A stretch of 64,000 bases of DNA from assembly GCA_026874595.1 (NCBI GenBank), contig CM049318.1, forward strand, positions 59,988,250 through 60,052,249, read 5' to 3'. Shown here piece after piece: positions 8,731 to 20,440 of this stretch. The DNA comes from Sipunculus nudus (lineage: Eukaryota > Annelida > Sipuncula > Golfingiida > Sipunculidae). Position 1 is the stretch's first letter. Every line of letters starts with the position of its first letter. The notes under the pieces are model-generated. The model was not told the DNA's origin, searched no databases, and was given only the letters and a program-made list of their open reading frames with translations. Both the position numbers and the translations under genes were made by a program.

Positions 8731-10413
8731 GGTAGTGTAACCCTCCGATGTAAAGTGCTCTATGGCCTACAGACCAGGCCAGAGCGGTATAACTCTGAAG
8801 AAAAACTGAACTGTTCAATATGCTAATTGAGCATCCTGGTATATATCTTTGTATTATATATAAAATTTACAACAATAATAACCTCTTTGCCCCGCCCTGT
8901 TATGTTCCAGTATCGCACGTGTACCCCGACCAATCATATTGTGCACCCGAGGACAATAGGATCAGTGTCAGTCTTTCACATGCCCCCCCCCCCGAATCGC
9001 ACAAAGCATAATCTCGTAATCTCGTAAAGTCTCGGCTTTTCAAACCACGCCGTTAGCTTCATTCTAACCACATTCACCTGATGATCGGGTCGCATCCCGT
9101 GAAACAGACTGTTGTGAATTAACAGTGTTGTTTTTCTTCAGAGTTATATATATATATACACATGTTTATGCAGTGGAACCTCTAAGAATAAATATGACAG
9201 GCGCTCGTTATAATACTTTACTCATTTTTTACGTATGGTGTTATGGTAAAAATTATACAGCAATTAGGGATAGAATAAAAAAAGTTTAAGGATTCGCTGC
9301 TCCGCTCCACCTAGTTTCTAGTTTTTTTTTGTTTTTTTTTTGGCGAAGAGGAAACATTGAAAAACTTTAGTGTTGAGGAAATACCTCGATTCTAGAAACA
9401 CATAATCACATGTATTCTGTCTTGAACAGTATAAAAAGGGGAAAAAAGAATCGCCCGCTCCTTTTATTTTTCTTCAGCGTGTCCACAAAACAATTTTTGT
9501 TTTGTTTGGCCTTGGCGCCATGTTGAATGCTCATGATTGTTTATTATAAAGTTTAAGATACTTAATATTATTTGTCTCTTTTTAAAAGCTGATTAAAAGT
9601 TAAAAACAAACAGGCTCTACCATGCGACCATATGATAATATTGTTTACAAGATTTCACACGTGACTCACTCAACACGAGGTTATGCAGTACTCACGCGCA
9701 CGACTGGTGTCGTTTGATAAATATAAGAGTTATAGGTCGTGTATGTGGCCATGTATAAAAAAATCAAAAGATTATTTATTAAATATTTTTGAGTTAAGGT
9801 AGCATATACTTAGCAAAAACCCCTATATCTAAAAATCATCAACATTTGTTTTCAATTTATATTAGACCCAATAAAGTATTGATTTTAAATTTAGGGTTTT
9901 TTCCAGGTGATTATACTTTAGAACTGCATTTGCCTTTGCATTCGAAAATCAAATGTTTTGTGCTCTGCTTCATGTAACTCTAGATTCTAATAACTCTTGT
10001 TTCTCACTTTTTATATCTCTTGTTTCTTGTAACTCTTGTTTCTCGTAACTTTTTTAACTCTGTGTTTAAATGTGAACGTAAAAACAAAAAAACTAAAATT
10101 TTGAATACAGAAGCATTTTAATTTGAACTGTAACCTGGCGTTTTACTTTTTGCTTTTCCTGTTAGGCATGCGCACTCCTGCTCGCGACACTCTGTCAGAT
10201 GCTGACCGAGGGTTCTGCTGGCACCCTACGCTTTGCACCAGGAGAGGGCGCCAGATGTGATAACTCATCGGTCCTGTGCAGCAGCACGTGCTGTCCGCTT
10301 GACAACGGTCATTTTGCCTGCTGCGAGTATAAAAATGTAAGTTATCAGACATATTAATCACAAAATGTTTTTAAGGGTACAGACAAGAGATAAATGGAAG
10401 TGGTGCATACTTG

Positions 10414-10485
<72 letters not shown>

Positions 10486-13400
10486 AGAGAGAGAGAGATT
10501 ACACGATAATCGCTAATCAGCAGAATTACTATGCTTTTCATATAAATATTACTCAATACTGCAATTCAGAATGAAATATGCATCAAATGGAATACATAAT
10601 TGACCTGTCTCACATTATTTATGTCTTGTTTCAATAATTATGTAAATCTATAAAAACAAATTCACAATGGCTACAAATAAATTGAACTCTAATTAGTTAA
10701 ATTTGCTGTTATCTATATTTTTCTTACAATGCAGATAAAATTCTAAACCTTGAGGCTCCAATAAACACCAAATTGGTACGACCATGCATACATCAGAATT
10801 ACGTATACTTGTTTAAAACTTTTAATAGGAGATTCATACAATCATACTTTTTTTTCAGGCAGTTTGCTGCAGACACCAGAAGACTTGCTGTCCGCATGGA
10901 ACCACGTGCTCAGAACGAACCAATGAGTGTGAGCATCCGTCCGCAAGCGTTCACCCCATCCAGCTTCCCCTTGGCAGTATACGTCGGACAGAAAACAACA
11001 ATAATTTGGATTTATCCGCTAGCGAAAATAAAGGCAGTACAAAGTTAGATTCAGAGACTCCATTTCTGACGTCACTGGTATGTCCAGACGATGAAACGTA
11101 TTGCGACGACAGCGCCACCTGCTGTGATACTGAAGATGGCTCATGGGGCTGTTGTCCAATTCAAGATGTAAGTTTTGCTTTTGTACGCTTTTAAATAAGG
11201 TAACACCCGTAATGTCCAACAAGACTGGCACACTGTATATGCAATTTTAGGTAATGGTATTTAAGTAAACACAAAAAGTATTTTTATCATGAATAAAGAT
11301 ATACTGGTCAGTTTTTATTTTGATTTAAATATCTTTCTATAAAACCTGTAGTTTCATAAAAATAGGATGAGTCTCCTCCGAAAAAAGGATATGAAAGGAA
11401 ATATGCCGATTACCATTTAACACATGGGGCCTGGAGAATAGAGTGGCTCGGCTTCTTGCGCTGGCAACCTGGGTTCGATTCCCAACAAAGCTATGTGTGG
11501 GGTGCAGTGGCCCCTTAAAATTCGTTTTTTTTTTCCTGGTTCTCCTTTTTCCTTAACTTTTATAGACTACCGAACGCCAGCATCTGCGTCAAAGGGAGTA
11601 CCTCGCATTAGTTGTCATAATTATTTGTACAACCCATGTGAATAAATAAAGTTTAAATTTAAACACTCATGTGTATGTAACTTGATCATACAATCATACA
11701 TACATACATACATACCTACATGGACATGCATCTTAAGCAATAAGCAATATATGTTTTTTTTCTAGTTAATAGGTCCACGTTTTACTCCTCAATAGCAGGT
11801 CCTCTCTTTTTTTTTTAGAATTGATCTGCCTCTGAATAAAAAAAAAAATTGCTGCTAAATCTGAATGAGCACTTGGCGGAATGGACAGGAGGGTGTGTAT
11901 CATAAATATATGTAACTTAATGTTGGGTTTTCTCACCAGGCGGTGTGCTGCGAGGATGGGAAGCACTGTTGTCCCAAAGGTTACAGCTGTGATCCCCAGC
12001 AGGGAGCATGTACCACAAAGGTAATACAATGTACTGTATTTCAACATATATAATTTTATTTATCTTTACAAAAAAAAAGTTAACATTTATATGGATAAAT
12101 TATGGATTAAATTTATGGATCTATTTTATATATAGATCTATAAATGTCATGTAGTTCTTCCAATTGCCTTTTATTTAGATTTTGCTGCATAGATTACATG
12201 GATAGGTTCATTTATATTTATTTTTACAATATTTGTTTACAATATATTTCCATACGATAGCTCATTCAGCATATACTATTTTTCAATGAAGTCCTGCTAC
12301 AATACATCCCATCATACAATTGACATACAGATATCAATTACATGCATGACAGTGCATTAATCATCGAACAATCAAAGATATCTGGTGACAACATAGACTA
12401 TCGGGAAAAAAACTATAACGTGGGAAAACAGACCATGTAGAATTTTATTTGTGATATAGAAATTTTCACGTTTTAGATTAACTTTATTTCAGTATTGTTG
12501 TATAAAGCGGCTGTATATGTTCTCAGGTCACCAGCATTACATGGAAAAAGAAGTTGCCTTCGACACGTATACCACGTGACCATTATATGATGACATCTGC
12601 GTGCGCAGACGGAAGCATGTGCAACAGTGGCTCCACCTGTTGTAAAAGAATAGGTGGTTCGTTTTCATGTTGTCCAAATGCTGAGGTCAGTTATGTTTAG
12701 CAGACCTTTAATGTTTTTCTATATCTGTTCTGATCAATGACCTGAAGACCTTCCCATTTGCCCATGCAAGCTGGACAAAAGTTAAAGATATACCAAGTAA
12801 AAATATATACAAAAGTACTTTTTATCAAAATTCATTAACAAACACAAGTAACTCAAGAGGAAGATGTGACCCTTGCTTTAAATTTACACTGTAGATTTAA
12901 TATGAATAATGCTAACATAATGTCTGGTTTTTAATATAATATGAAACTGGCATAATGTAAATTCACGGACTCACTCAGTTTAAGTTAAGCCCCCTCTCCC
13001 CACGCAGAGTGGAGGTTAATAAGGGTTGAAGAGTCCTAAATCACCAATCACATTTTATTTTTATTTTTCTTTTGTCTTTCTTCTGTCCGTGTTTGCGCTA
13101 GATCTCCAATATGGCTGATTTAAAAAAACGGAGCTTTGTTTCAATATTAGCCCTAGGTGAAATATTTTGCACCCGATATTTATTTTTGACCTTGACCTCA
13201 TTTCCAAGGTCGAACACTTCATATCATACGATAATGATTATGATGATACCACATTATCGGTCGGTTCTTCCCAAACGGGTGGAGGAGGGGGTTAGGTGAT
13301 AGGGAGGGGTCGAGACTTCGCTCGTTGATTGGAGACATCTGGTAAATTTCATCATTTACAGTTGTTATGCCGCCATTTCCTGAATATTATCTAAGTATAC

Positions 13401-15254
13401 ATATGGCTTGTAATGTAAAGATGTGTCCATTCCTAAAGCTAAATTCCTTATCAAAGTTGAACTTCTCGATTCAAGGTTTACACGCCCCTGTCATTTATTA
13501 TTTATTAATTACATGTACCCTATTTTCATGTTTGATAGGCGACGTGTTGCACAGACGGACTTCATTGTTGCCCGGCTGGGTCCGTTTGTGACGAACCATC
13601 TGGGGTCTGCAAGAAAAACGGTGTCACGGTGCCCTGGATTTTCCACAGCAGGTTCAAGGCCGTTCATAGTACGGGTGTCATGTGTCCTGATCACGAGTCC
13701 ATGTGTCCAGATGGCTACACCTGTTGTCTTATGTATGACCAGACATGGGGCTGCTGTTCATATTCACCGGTAAGCACTAGATTTGTACATGTCACAGGCT
13801 TATTAATATTCATGACCCGGGTCCTATTAATATTCATGACCCGATTCCTATTAATATACATGACTCGGGTTAAAGAGTCATGAGCTCTGGTTGGTTCTAG
13901 CCATTATCCAAGGTATAACTGAAAAAAACTGTTTGAATTTCAAATGTGTCTAGCAAAGTGGCAAACAAAATTAGCCATGTTGGTCAGCCAACAAAGACAG
14001 GTCTTCTAAATGCTGGTTTTATTGTCACTGCGAGGGAGGGGGGAGTTGCAGAATTGTTTGAAAACACATTTTTTTTTCAAATTTAGTTAAAGTTTGTACA
14101 AAAGAGGTCGAAACCTCATTTTTTCATAGATGTAGTTTTAATACAGCCGCATGCAATATGTGCCAGTACAGCAGATACATTTTTTATAAAGATAACTGAA
14201 GTTTGCATGTTCACAGAAACAGAAACACCGAAATAATTTATAAAGAACAATCCATGCATCAACCAATTTTAAATCCTACCATAAGAGCACAAAACTAATA
14301 AAATAGATTCGTTTCTCCGCTAAGCACAATCCTGCCAAACTGAATGTGAAACTGGGCCAATAGCAAGTTAAATTGTTTAGTACGGTAGACTTTGCATCAA
14401 TAAAATTTTAATGCTTTAATGCATGCTATTCATCTTTGTCTGCTCTGAATTTCGTCTTGGGTTACTTTTCCACGGGTAAATCCGACAGGTGTATTATCAT
14501 TATCAATCAAGGTCCCTGCACGGGTCGAGTGAACGAACAACCCTTGTCCAAGATTCCTGAACTAGTGGGCTCTTTCGTTTAGCAGTTTTCAGGGAAAATC
14601 TTTCTTATTTGCATGTACGTTCTCAACCCAAGGCATAAAACGTAAAAGAGTGGCCCGGGACAAGGATGACAATTGCACTCACAGCCAATTTTAGAGCGCC
14701 GTTATGAATTATTTACTTTTTCATTATTATTTTTATCATCATTTGTTTATTTAATTTATTTTTTTATCTTTTTTGTCAGCAAGTAGATACTTGAATTTCT
14801 TAACCGTTTTATTTTAAGCGAGTCGTAACGTATTCATCATGTATATGATGGAACTTTATTTCTGGTTTGGATTTCCTGGCTTTTTCTTCCATTGTTTTTT
14901 CTTGTTCTTGAAATACTAGTTTGTTAAGATATAAACTTGACTATGCAACCCAGATGGGGGTAATAGGACTCTTGGAAGAAGACTTACACCAGAGGAGTAA
15001 TAGAATTCTTGAAAGCAGACTTACAGAGAGAGACATAAATACTATATTTCATCAACATATTAGATTTCTTGTCGTTATCACATCTTCATCTTGAAATGTT
15101 CATATTGCAGGCCGTGTGCTGCTCTGACGGCCGCCACTGTTGTCCTGGTGGATACATCTGTGACACACCTCACATGAGCTGCGACAAGGGAGAGTCTGCG
15201 TTGCCCTGGAGAGAATACACAAAGTCATGGCTGCCACCTGGTGGCAGGAACTGA
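8290..15254 (+). CDS. Progranulin-like secreted precursor, 7 coding exons, 4 granulin domains
   Basis: Coding exons are 8290-8301, 10166-10336, 10859-11167, 11940-12020, 12527-12685, 13539-13769 and 15111-15254. Every junction is GT-AG and phase 0, giving 368 residues. Residues 1-22 form a signal peptide (MHLQ, then [10 protein letters not shown], cleavage near GSA). Four complete 12-cysteine granulin domains span about 35-85, 136-188, 217-268 and 293-345; each has the CC-CC-CC-CC ladder and an HCCP or TCCP motif. Each domain is split by an intron at the same point, just before A-[VT]-C-C, which is the known granulin gene structure. Linkers contain dibasic or tribasic sites (R103-R104, K198-K200, K269-K270) that could permit release of single granulins. 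N37-S-S is a possible glycosylation site. The family comprises secreted or lysosomal growth-factor and trophic proteins. The exon 1 call is the least certain part. Confidence 0.9.
8643..8726. repeat. (TA)n microsatellite abutting the intron-1 MITE
   Basis: A TA array broken once by AAATTTATATG, running directly into the left tip of the hairpin element at 8727. Confidence 0.93.
8727..9150. mobile_element. Hairpin MITE in granulin intron 1 (copy 1)
   Basis: The left part GAAGGTAGTGTAACCC...ATAACTCTGAAGAAAAAC has its inner end inverted at 9129-9147 (GTTTTTCTTCAGAGTTAT). The body (TATGTTCCAGTATCGCACGTG, GAGGACAATAGGATCAGTGTC, CTGATGATCGGG) is shared with 45990-46200. Copy 2 retains the full right inverted repeat that is missing here. 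No coding capacity. Both copies touch (TA)n tracts. Confidence 0.82.
9151..9974. other. Intron 1 remainder, no feature
   Basis: AT-rich intron DNA with homopolymer T tracts near 9330. A CAGTGGAACCTC stretch at 9172 resembles a Tc1/mariner-type tip, but no partner end was found. Confidence 0.4.
9975..10060. repeat. Short minisatellite (TAACTCTTGTTTCTC-like)
   Basis: Four to five imperfect copies of a 15-16 bp unit around AACTCTTGTTTCTC, just upstream of exon 2. Confidence 0.7.
10166..10336 (+). CDS. Granulin gene exon 2 (signal peptide, first half of granulin 1)
   Basis: Acceptor TTTTCCTGTTAG and donor GTAAGT frame 57 codons. They encode the hydrophobic signal core, a short pro-segment ([11 protein letters not shown]) and cysteines 35, 42, 46-47 and 56-57 of granulin 1. 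It ends EYKN, with the AVCC half in exon 3. Confidence 0.92.
10418..10498. repeat. (TA)n plus (GA)n compound microsatellite in intron 2
   Basis: A TA array to 10482, then GGGAGAGAGAGAGAGA. Long Ile/Tyr frames here are artefacts. Confidence 0.95.
10859..11167 (+). CDS. Granulin gene exon 3 (end of granulin 1, linker, start of granulin 2)
   Basis: 103 codons between a T-rich acceptor (TTTTTTCAG) and donor GTAAGT. They encode AVCC...TCCPHGTTC...C of granulin 1, a 50-residue polar linker with R103-R104 and an NNNN run, then cysteines 136-160 of granulin 2. This linker is the longest in the protein. Confidence 0.93.
11430..11665 (+). mobile_element. tRNA-derived SINE in intron 3
   Basis: The head has an A-box-like GAGTGGCTCGGCTTC and a clear B box GGTTCGATTCC at 11472-11482, spaced as in a tRNA. 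A ~180 bp unrelated body and an AATAAATAAAGTTTAAA tail follow. Similar ATTTAACACATG and TTTAAACACTCATG sequences at the two ends may be an imperfect target duplication. Confidence 0.65.
11940..12020 (+). CDS. Granulin gene exon 4 (second half of granulin 2)
   Basis: 27 codons from acceptor CTCACCAG to donor GTAATA. They encode [17 protein letters not shown] and the last cysteine of granulin 2 (188). It is the smallest internal exon. Confidence 0.93.
12527..12685 (+). CDS. Granulin gene exon 5 (linker, first half of granulin 3)
   Basis: 53 codons from acceptor TGTTCTCAG to donor GTCAGT, a weaker donor than the others. They encode a basic linker with KKK at 198-200, then cysteines 217, 223, 229-230 and 239-240. 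Confidence 0.9.
12975..13290. repeat. Dispersed repeat in intron 5
   Basis: Shares CGTGTTTGCGCTAGATC and flanking T-rich sequence with 31115-31170. It also contains TTGACCTTGACCTCATTTCC, a half-site pair like those in the tandem repeats at 21860. Boundaries are approximate. Confidence 0.5.
13539..13769 (+). CDS. Granulin gene exon 6 (end of granulin 3, linker, start of granulin 4)
   Basis: 77 codons from acceptor TTTGATAG to donor GTAAGC. They complete granulin 3 with [14 protein letters not shown], pass through a short linker with K269-K270, and begin granulin 4 with cysteines 293 to 317. Confidence 0.92.
13800..13871. repeat. 24 bp minisatellite, three units, in intron 6
   Basis: Three head-to-tail copies of CTATTAATATTCATGACCCG plus GGTC, with increasing divergence in the third unit. 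It starts 30 bp after the exon 6 donor. Confidence 0.9.
13872..15110. other. Intron 6 remainder, no feature
   Basis: AT-rich intron without recognisable coding or repeat structure. It is the longest repeat-free intron segment of the gene. Confidence 0.45.
15111..15254 (+). CDS. Granulin gene exon 7 (end of granulin 4, stop)
   Basis: 47 codons plus TGA at 15252-15254, from acceptor CATATTGCAG. They encode [17 protein letters not shown], the last domain cysteine (345) and a 23-residue non-cysteine tail ending PPGGRN. Confidence 0.93.
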   Translation, partial: AVCCSDGRHCCPGGYICDTPHMSCDKGESALPWREYTKSWLPPGGRN

Positions 15255-16625
15255 AACATACCAGACTGGTCACTTGTACACGGATGTGTAGCATTCTAGT
15301 CATTGTTAACGATAAAATGTGCAATACTCATTGATCCCTATGTCACAGACAAGGTGCAATACTCTCTGACGACTTAATGTGACAGGCAGTCAACACTCCT
15401 TGCGCAATCTTCATGTTATACTCGTTCAGTAACTAATAAGTCTAATTCCACTTGTACTGCTTCAACAGAGCAGTGTTACCAGTTTCAAACTGTGCAGACC
15501 CGTGAAACCCATCTCTCAATCACCGATTCGTCGGAATATTCTTGGTCCTTCGCCAGCTCCCTGGTGGCCTTAATTAACCCATCAAAGCCTTTAAAGCAAT
15601 GGTTCGATGGAAAACGTTATAGAACGAGTGTAACGTGACCAGTGTGTACGGGTTGTACAAGAACTCGAGCTGCTAACCACAGCTTATGGGCGATAAAAGA
15701 AGAATGACAGGCCACTTCCTCTTCAGCTGCTCAATAACAATAGCATGATAAATGTCATACTTCCATTAGCAACCATCTTGGTCAGCTTCATCCCGTGGAA
15801 TAAAGTTAAAAATACTTATTTAGATAATAATAAACCCCCTAATCAATCCAAGTAAAAATGTACATAGTAACCTGTAATAGTCCTATTATCGCCCACATGA
15901 TGTGCATGATCATTGCATGGCGTGTCTGTGCTGTGAATATGATACATATTTATATACACTCATGATGTATTCACTGAGCTCGGTGTTAGAAGTGCATTCA
16001 GTGTCTCCTGGTAATATGTTTTTTTTATCTCAATGACAAAGTTTCATTTTCCCTTCAAACTGAGTACGTGTCATGTAAACACTTTCCGAAAAAATGCACA
16101 TTCACCTACATGAAATGTGTATTTGCAGAGTTCTAAATTTCTTGCAAATTCCCTTGGAGAATTTCTTTGTTTATTTTGCCCTATAAAAGCATGAGGCTGT
16201 GAGATTTGTTAAGGTCCTGCCATAGTATTTCCCTAGACAATTCCGGAGTGAAACAGGCACGGGAAATCACCCTGTGAAAGAAAATCTAGATCTCAATAAA
16301 TGTTCAGTCACTAATGTAAGGACCATATCGAGGAAGAATAAAAACAACATGTTTTAGGATATAAGTCATTTATAAAAATTAAATTCACTCCATGATGTTA
16401 CTTGCAACAGCCAATCACATGAGGGCCTAGTCTCTGTTAAGGGCTCCAGCTTTCTCATCACTAAACCCAACTTGAATTTGACCTGACCTGAAAAAACATT
16501 TTCTGCTTAAAATGGATTCTTTTTACAACAAGCATGTGTTGCTTGTATTCTTGTTATGCATTTAATGTGAATGTTGTAGTTTTAATATATTATTAAACAA
16601 TGGAATAAAATCATATGGACATTCT
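15255..16625 (+). other. Probable granulin 3' UTR and polyadenylation region
   Basis: No further coding potential follows the stop. AATAAA hexamers occur at 15799, 15829, 16295 and 16604. The last is followed by a GT-rich stretch near 16630, which suits a cleavage site. Which one is used cannot be told from sequence alone. Confidence 0.45.
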
Positions 16626-18539
16626 GGCATTGTGGAAAGATTTTTCTATTGAAGTTTTATGGTTTGAACTGCCGAGTAGTGCCGATCAATCTGATTTTAT
16701 AGCAGGTAGTGCGATTTTAGCATGATTGGAAGATCAGGACCCAATGAGCAGGCTGTCAAGCACAATCCTTTGAAAACAGCAGAACCAAAGTGTGTTTGGG
16801 AATATAAGTAGTACAAATTTATCGAAATAGAAGGAAAACGTAGGACCAAAATTGGACAAACCACATATTTAACAAATTATACATGCCCGCTCCTAGCTCG
16901 TAAAACACATGGAATCCAGAAATGCATATGATTGAGAACAAATTTAAATAATTTTATATGAAGCTTTGTTTGTGTACTATCATTTCTGTGATCACATGTA
17001 TTGTGCACCGTTTACTTTTCATAACACAAGGTCACTTTCACAGCAGTTCTTGACATTTTGAAACCGTGTTACGAAGAAAAAAGGATTAAAAAGCAAGTTT
17101 TTTTTAACAAAATAGGAAAACGAAGAAAATAAAAGATAACTTGACAGCCTGTGATATAAATAAGCGTAGTCTGTATAATCGCATGTAGTCAGTTTATGTC
17201 CGTTCCACCACCCCTGTCCGCCTTATTTAGTTCGTGATTATCTATACATAAGACAAACCTGTCAAACACAGTTTGCACCAATTGCAGAAAGTGGAGAATG
17301 CGTAATTATTGGTACCATATATAAAAATTTTTCACTTTACGGCCTGGTTGACATATCTCATATATATATCCGTGGTTCTTGTCGTCCCTAACAAGTGCAG
17401 ACCATTGATTATCTTCCTTGGATTTAAATATGATCTAATGTGACGTCACAGTGAAGCGCGTGGACGAGGAGAAAACAAGTCTCATTGTAAACAAGAGTCG
17501 GCAGCTCTTGAAGTTGATTATTCGTCCCATGAATATGGGTGGCACTTTTTTTCCGTCACGTCCATTAAGAAGTCATCACTGTTCGCTGCCATGCCAGATT
17601 CATAGATCGGTGGCAAGATGACGCTACAGAATAGACTAGTTACTCATAAAATGGTTTTAAATTGTTTACAGAAAATGACATAAAGTAGGTTCTTATTTCT
17701 ATAATAGTTAATCATACAATTTCCTCTTTCTGTCTTGGGGTCAACAAAATATTCGCGAAATTAAAAAAAAAAAGGTGGACAATGGTGGTAAAACGGACCA
17801 TAGTAAAGCAATAGGAGGATCCTCAGACACTATTTTAAATGCTCTTTTTACTAAGACTCTGTGTCAGATTCCTGTTTTACATTGAAGAGTTCAGTTTGTT
17901 TCTTTATTTCATCAAAAGAAAAGAATGGCAAAGGCCTCAAAATACATAGCAATGGTGATCACAGTTTATGTATGAAGAAAAACAGTCTCCGACTGAAACC
18001 GGTGACGGTTTCATTTAGAACAAGAAAATGCCAAGAGGACCAAATTCCCTTTGCCTTGGATTAGAATCTTAAAAATAAAAATCTTTAACTCATCTGATTT
18101 TTTTTTATAATTTATAGGCTTTTAAATAATATCTAAATATAACACCATGAAAATAGAATGTTCAATGGAATTTGAAAGTTTACCACAAAAAATAACGAGT
18201 CTAACAGGGGGGCGTTTAATTTGGGGAACACAGTATATATTGAAAGAGAACGAAGGTGACCTAGTTATCGCTATTTTGTTCCTGCACGAGGAGTGTTAAC
18301 TTTTTTTCTTGTGACATTTAAATTTAAATAAAATTTAAATTAACAAATTGCCTTAACTCTTTTATGAAATACTATTTTTTTACTTTATTTAAACTTTGTA
18401 TACTTCTAATACTTATGTCGTCTTCAAGATGTGGGTTTTAGGCTGTTTATCAATATATTTAATAACCTGTATAGAATTATATATGCATTTGCAGTGTTTC
18501 ATTACAGCTCAATTTAATCGGCAAAAATATGTCACATGA
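16626..18539. other. Intergenic, no supported feature
   Basis: Only short random frames. Homopolymer and AT-rich tracts near 17762 and 18310. Confidence 0.5.
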
Positions 18540-18760
18540 TCTTAGACAGAATGACTGGAATAAAAATTAGCTTAAATATTGATGCAAATGATGCCAAAGT
18601 AACGTACATGCCTAATTAGACAAGTTAATCGCCACAAGCACGCTAACATATAGGCACATTTGATTTATTTTGGATATGCAGTTGCATGAGAATGACCCTT
18701 AGCGTGCAGAGGAGACTGCAATCCAGATTGAAAGTATAAGCTCTAAAGTCTTAACTTTGT
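18540..18760. repeat. Dispersed repeat, copy 1
   Basis: Shares ordered blocks with 22940-23170: GACAAGTTAATCRYCAC, AGCACGCT, ATATGCARTTGCATG and CAGAGGAGACTG. Type unknown; no inverted ends were identified. Confidence 0.65.
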
Positions 18761-20040
18761 TTCTGTCAAATTCTGTGATAATTTCGTTATAAGCGTTGGT
18801 CTTCGGCGCTCGGTCGGATCTTTCTCATATCCATTTGCCATCCAGACAGAGGTAGTTTAAAATACCCGCGGGCATCATCAGAGACAGCGGTGTGTGCGTC
18901 CAGGACTATCACGTATGCACGATCTGTCATCCGGTCAGACAGTGACAGATTGGAGGACGGTGACTGTTTTAGTTGTCTACCAAGTCCGACGCATCCCTTT
19001 AAGACCTATGCCTGATTCCACTACTCGCACAGACGTAGCCCTAGCTTCCGTGCTCTTTCCCTACGCTTATTTGGACTCCCCCAGAGCCCCAGACAAAGGT
19101 GTTTGAAAACTCTCCATTTACCAGTAAAACTATAACATACCGGCTGAAAAGTATCAATCATACGCGCCATCGGGCGATTTTCAAACTTTAGGAACAGCTA
19201 TATCACGCCTAGAGAAGCTAATATTTTAAAATGAGCACGGTTTAGGCGCTAAAACAGGAATTTCAGCGAAATTTACCAGTTCATTCGAATACACTAACAT
19301 TTTCTCTTTTTGCCAGAGAATGTATGTGTCCATGTCAAACACAAAATATTTGATTTTATACGATATTTTTGGTCCGGTACAGTTGTTACGTTCTACCGTT
19401 TCTTCAAGCTTTTTATGCGGCGGGTATCCGTGGAACTAGGTACCTATGCAGCTTAATTTGCAATTAGCTCAGACGAAGCTCGGTGAGACGCGCCGTCCAG
19501 TTAATCAAGGAGTTGCCGATTGGGACCTATTTAGGAGAGACGCAACCCGGCTGAAACATGGCAAGCATGTTCAGTAGGACGACAATGAAGGTACAATTGA
19601 ATAAAATAAACCGTTTGTGAACGTTTGAAAAAAATATAACAATAACAATGTGTAGAGATGTGACATGGGTATGATCAAAGGAAAAGTGAATGAATGGTGG
19701 CCAATTTGATGCCCTTCTGATAGACAAGCATCATCAAACACACGGTTTACCTGTGACCAAGTAATGCTTAACAAATTAGACAATAATTAGACAAAAAAGA
19801 AAGGAAGAAGGGAAGAAAGAAAGAGTTTGAAAGCAAAAGGCGAGAGAGAGAGAGAGAGAGAGAGAAAGAAAAGGGGGAAATGAAAGAAAGACAAGAGACC
19901 CAGCAGTCTAATGTTCACTCTGTGAATTACTATGCATGATGGTATTATATTATATTTAAAAATAAAAAAAAGGGGAAAGTAAAAAATGCCATTCATGCAT
20001 TTCCCATTTCATACATATTGTGCCATTGCCCAACTTTACA
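18761..20040. other. Intergenic, no gene; (GA)n tract
   Basis: A purine-rich stretch at 19790-19890 contains an uninterrupted GA run (about 19843-19863). The remainder shows no recognisable feature. Confidence 0.5.
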
Positions 20041-20222
20041 GAGTGATCGAGGATTTAAAAAAGGGGTGGGAGTCCAATCCAGGATCACTAATGATAACCC
20101 TAACAAAGGGGCCCAGCTTCGATAGGGGGGGGGGCAGGCCGCGAATTTCTATCTGTAACCCTTTTTATAAAGTTGCAGTCGATGAAAAAAGGGGGATCTG
20201 AACACCCCCCCCCCCCCCGGAT
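20041..20222 (-). repeat. G/C-tract dispersed repeat, minus orientation
   Basis: On the minus strand it matches, in order, blocks of the repeat at 52070-52225 and 60675-60835: a G run, and GGACYCCYMCCCYTTTTTTAAAT followed by CCTYGATC. It carries homopolymer runs of G (20126) and C (20204). Confidence 0.5.
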
Positions 20223-20385
20223 CCGCTTTTGGACAAAATATGACCTTTCATAAAGGTGCCACTTTGAAAATAATTTGACCGATTTTATATTCATTTCATT
20301 CCCCTTCCTTTAAGGAATTGTTTACATTGATATTCACTCTCCACATTAAACCATTTATTAAAACATAGATGACACAATAAACCTG

Positions 20386-20440
20386 ACATTTTACCACAGG
20401 CATTTTACCCCTGGCATTTTTACCTCTGGCATTTTTCACA
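20386..20440. repeat. Minisatellite, ~16 bp unit
   Basis: Four imperfect copies of a GGCATTTTTACCYCT unit. Confidence 0.75.

Noticed and set aside
9172-9220. CAGTGGAACCTC tip-like motif suggesting a Tc1/mariner element
   Set aside because: No matching inverted end was found nearby; kept only as a note.
11006-11194. Short ATG-started frames over granulin exons (also 13629-13883 and 15069-15254)
   Set aside because: They read through splice sites into introns. The real coding parts are the exons defined by GT-AG borders in phase 0.
13797-13872. CRISPR-like array
   Set aside because: Three contiguous 24 bp units without spacers in a eukaryotic intron; it is a minisatellite.
20041-20222. Poly-G/poly-C tracts as structured regulatory elements
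   Set aside because: They belong to a dispersed repeat also found at 52070 and 60675. Tract length differs between copies and may include sequencing error.
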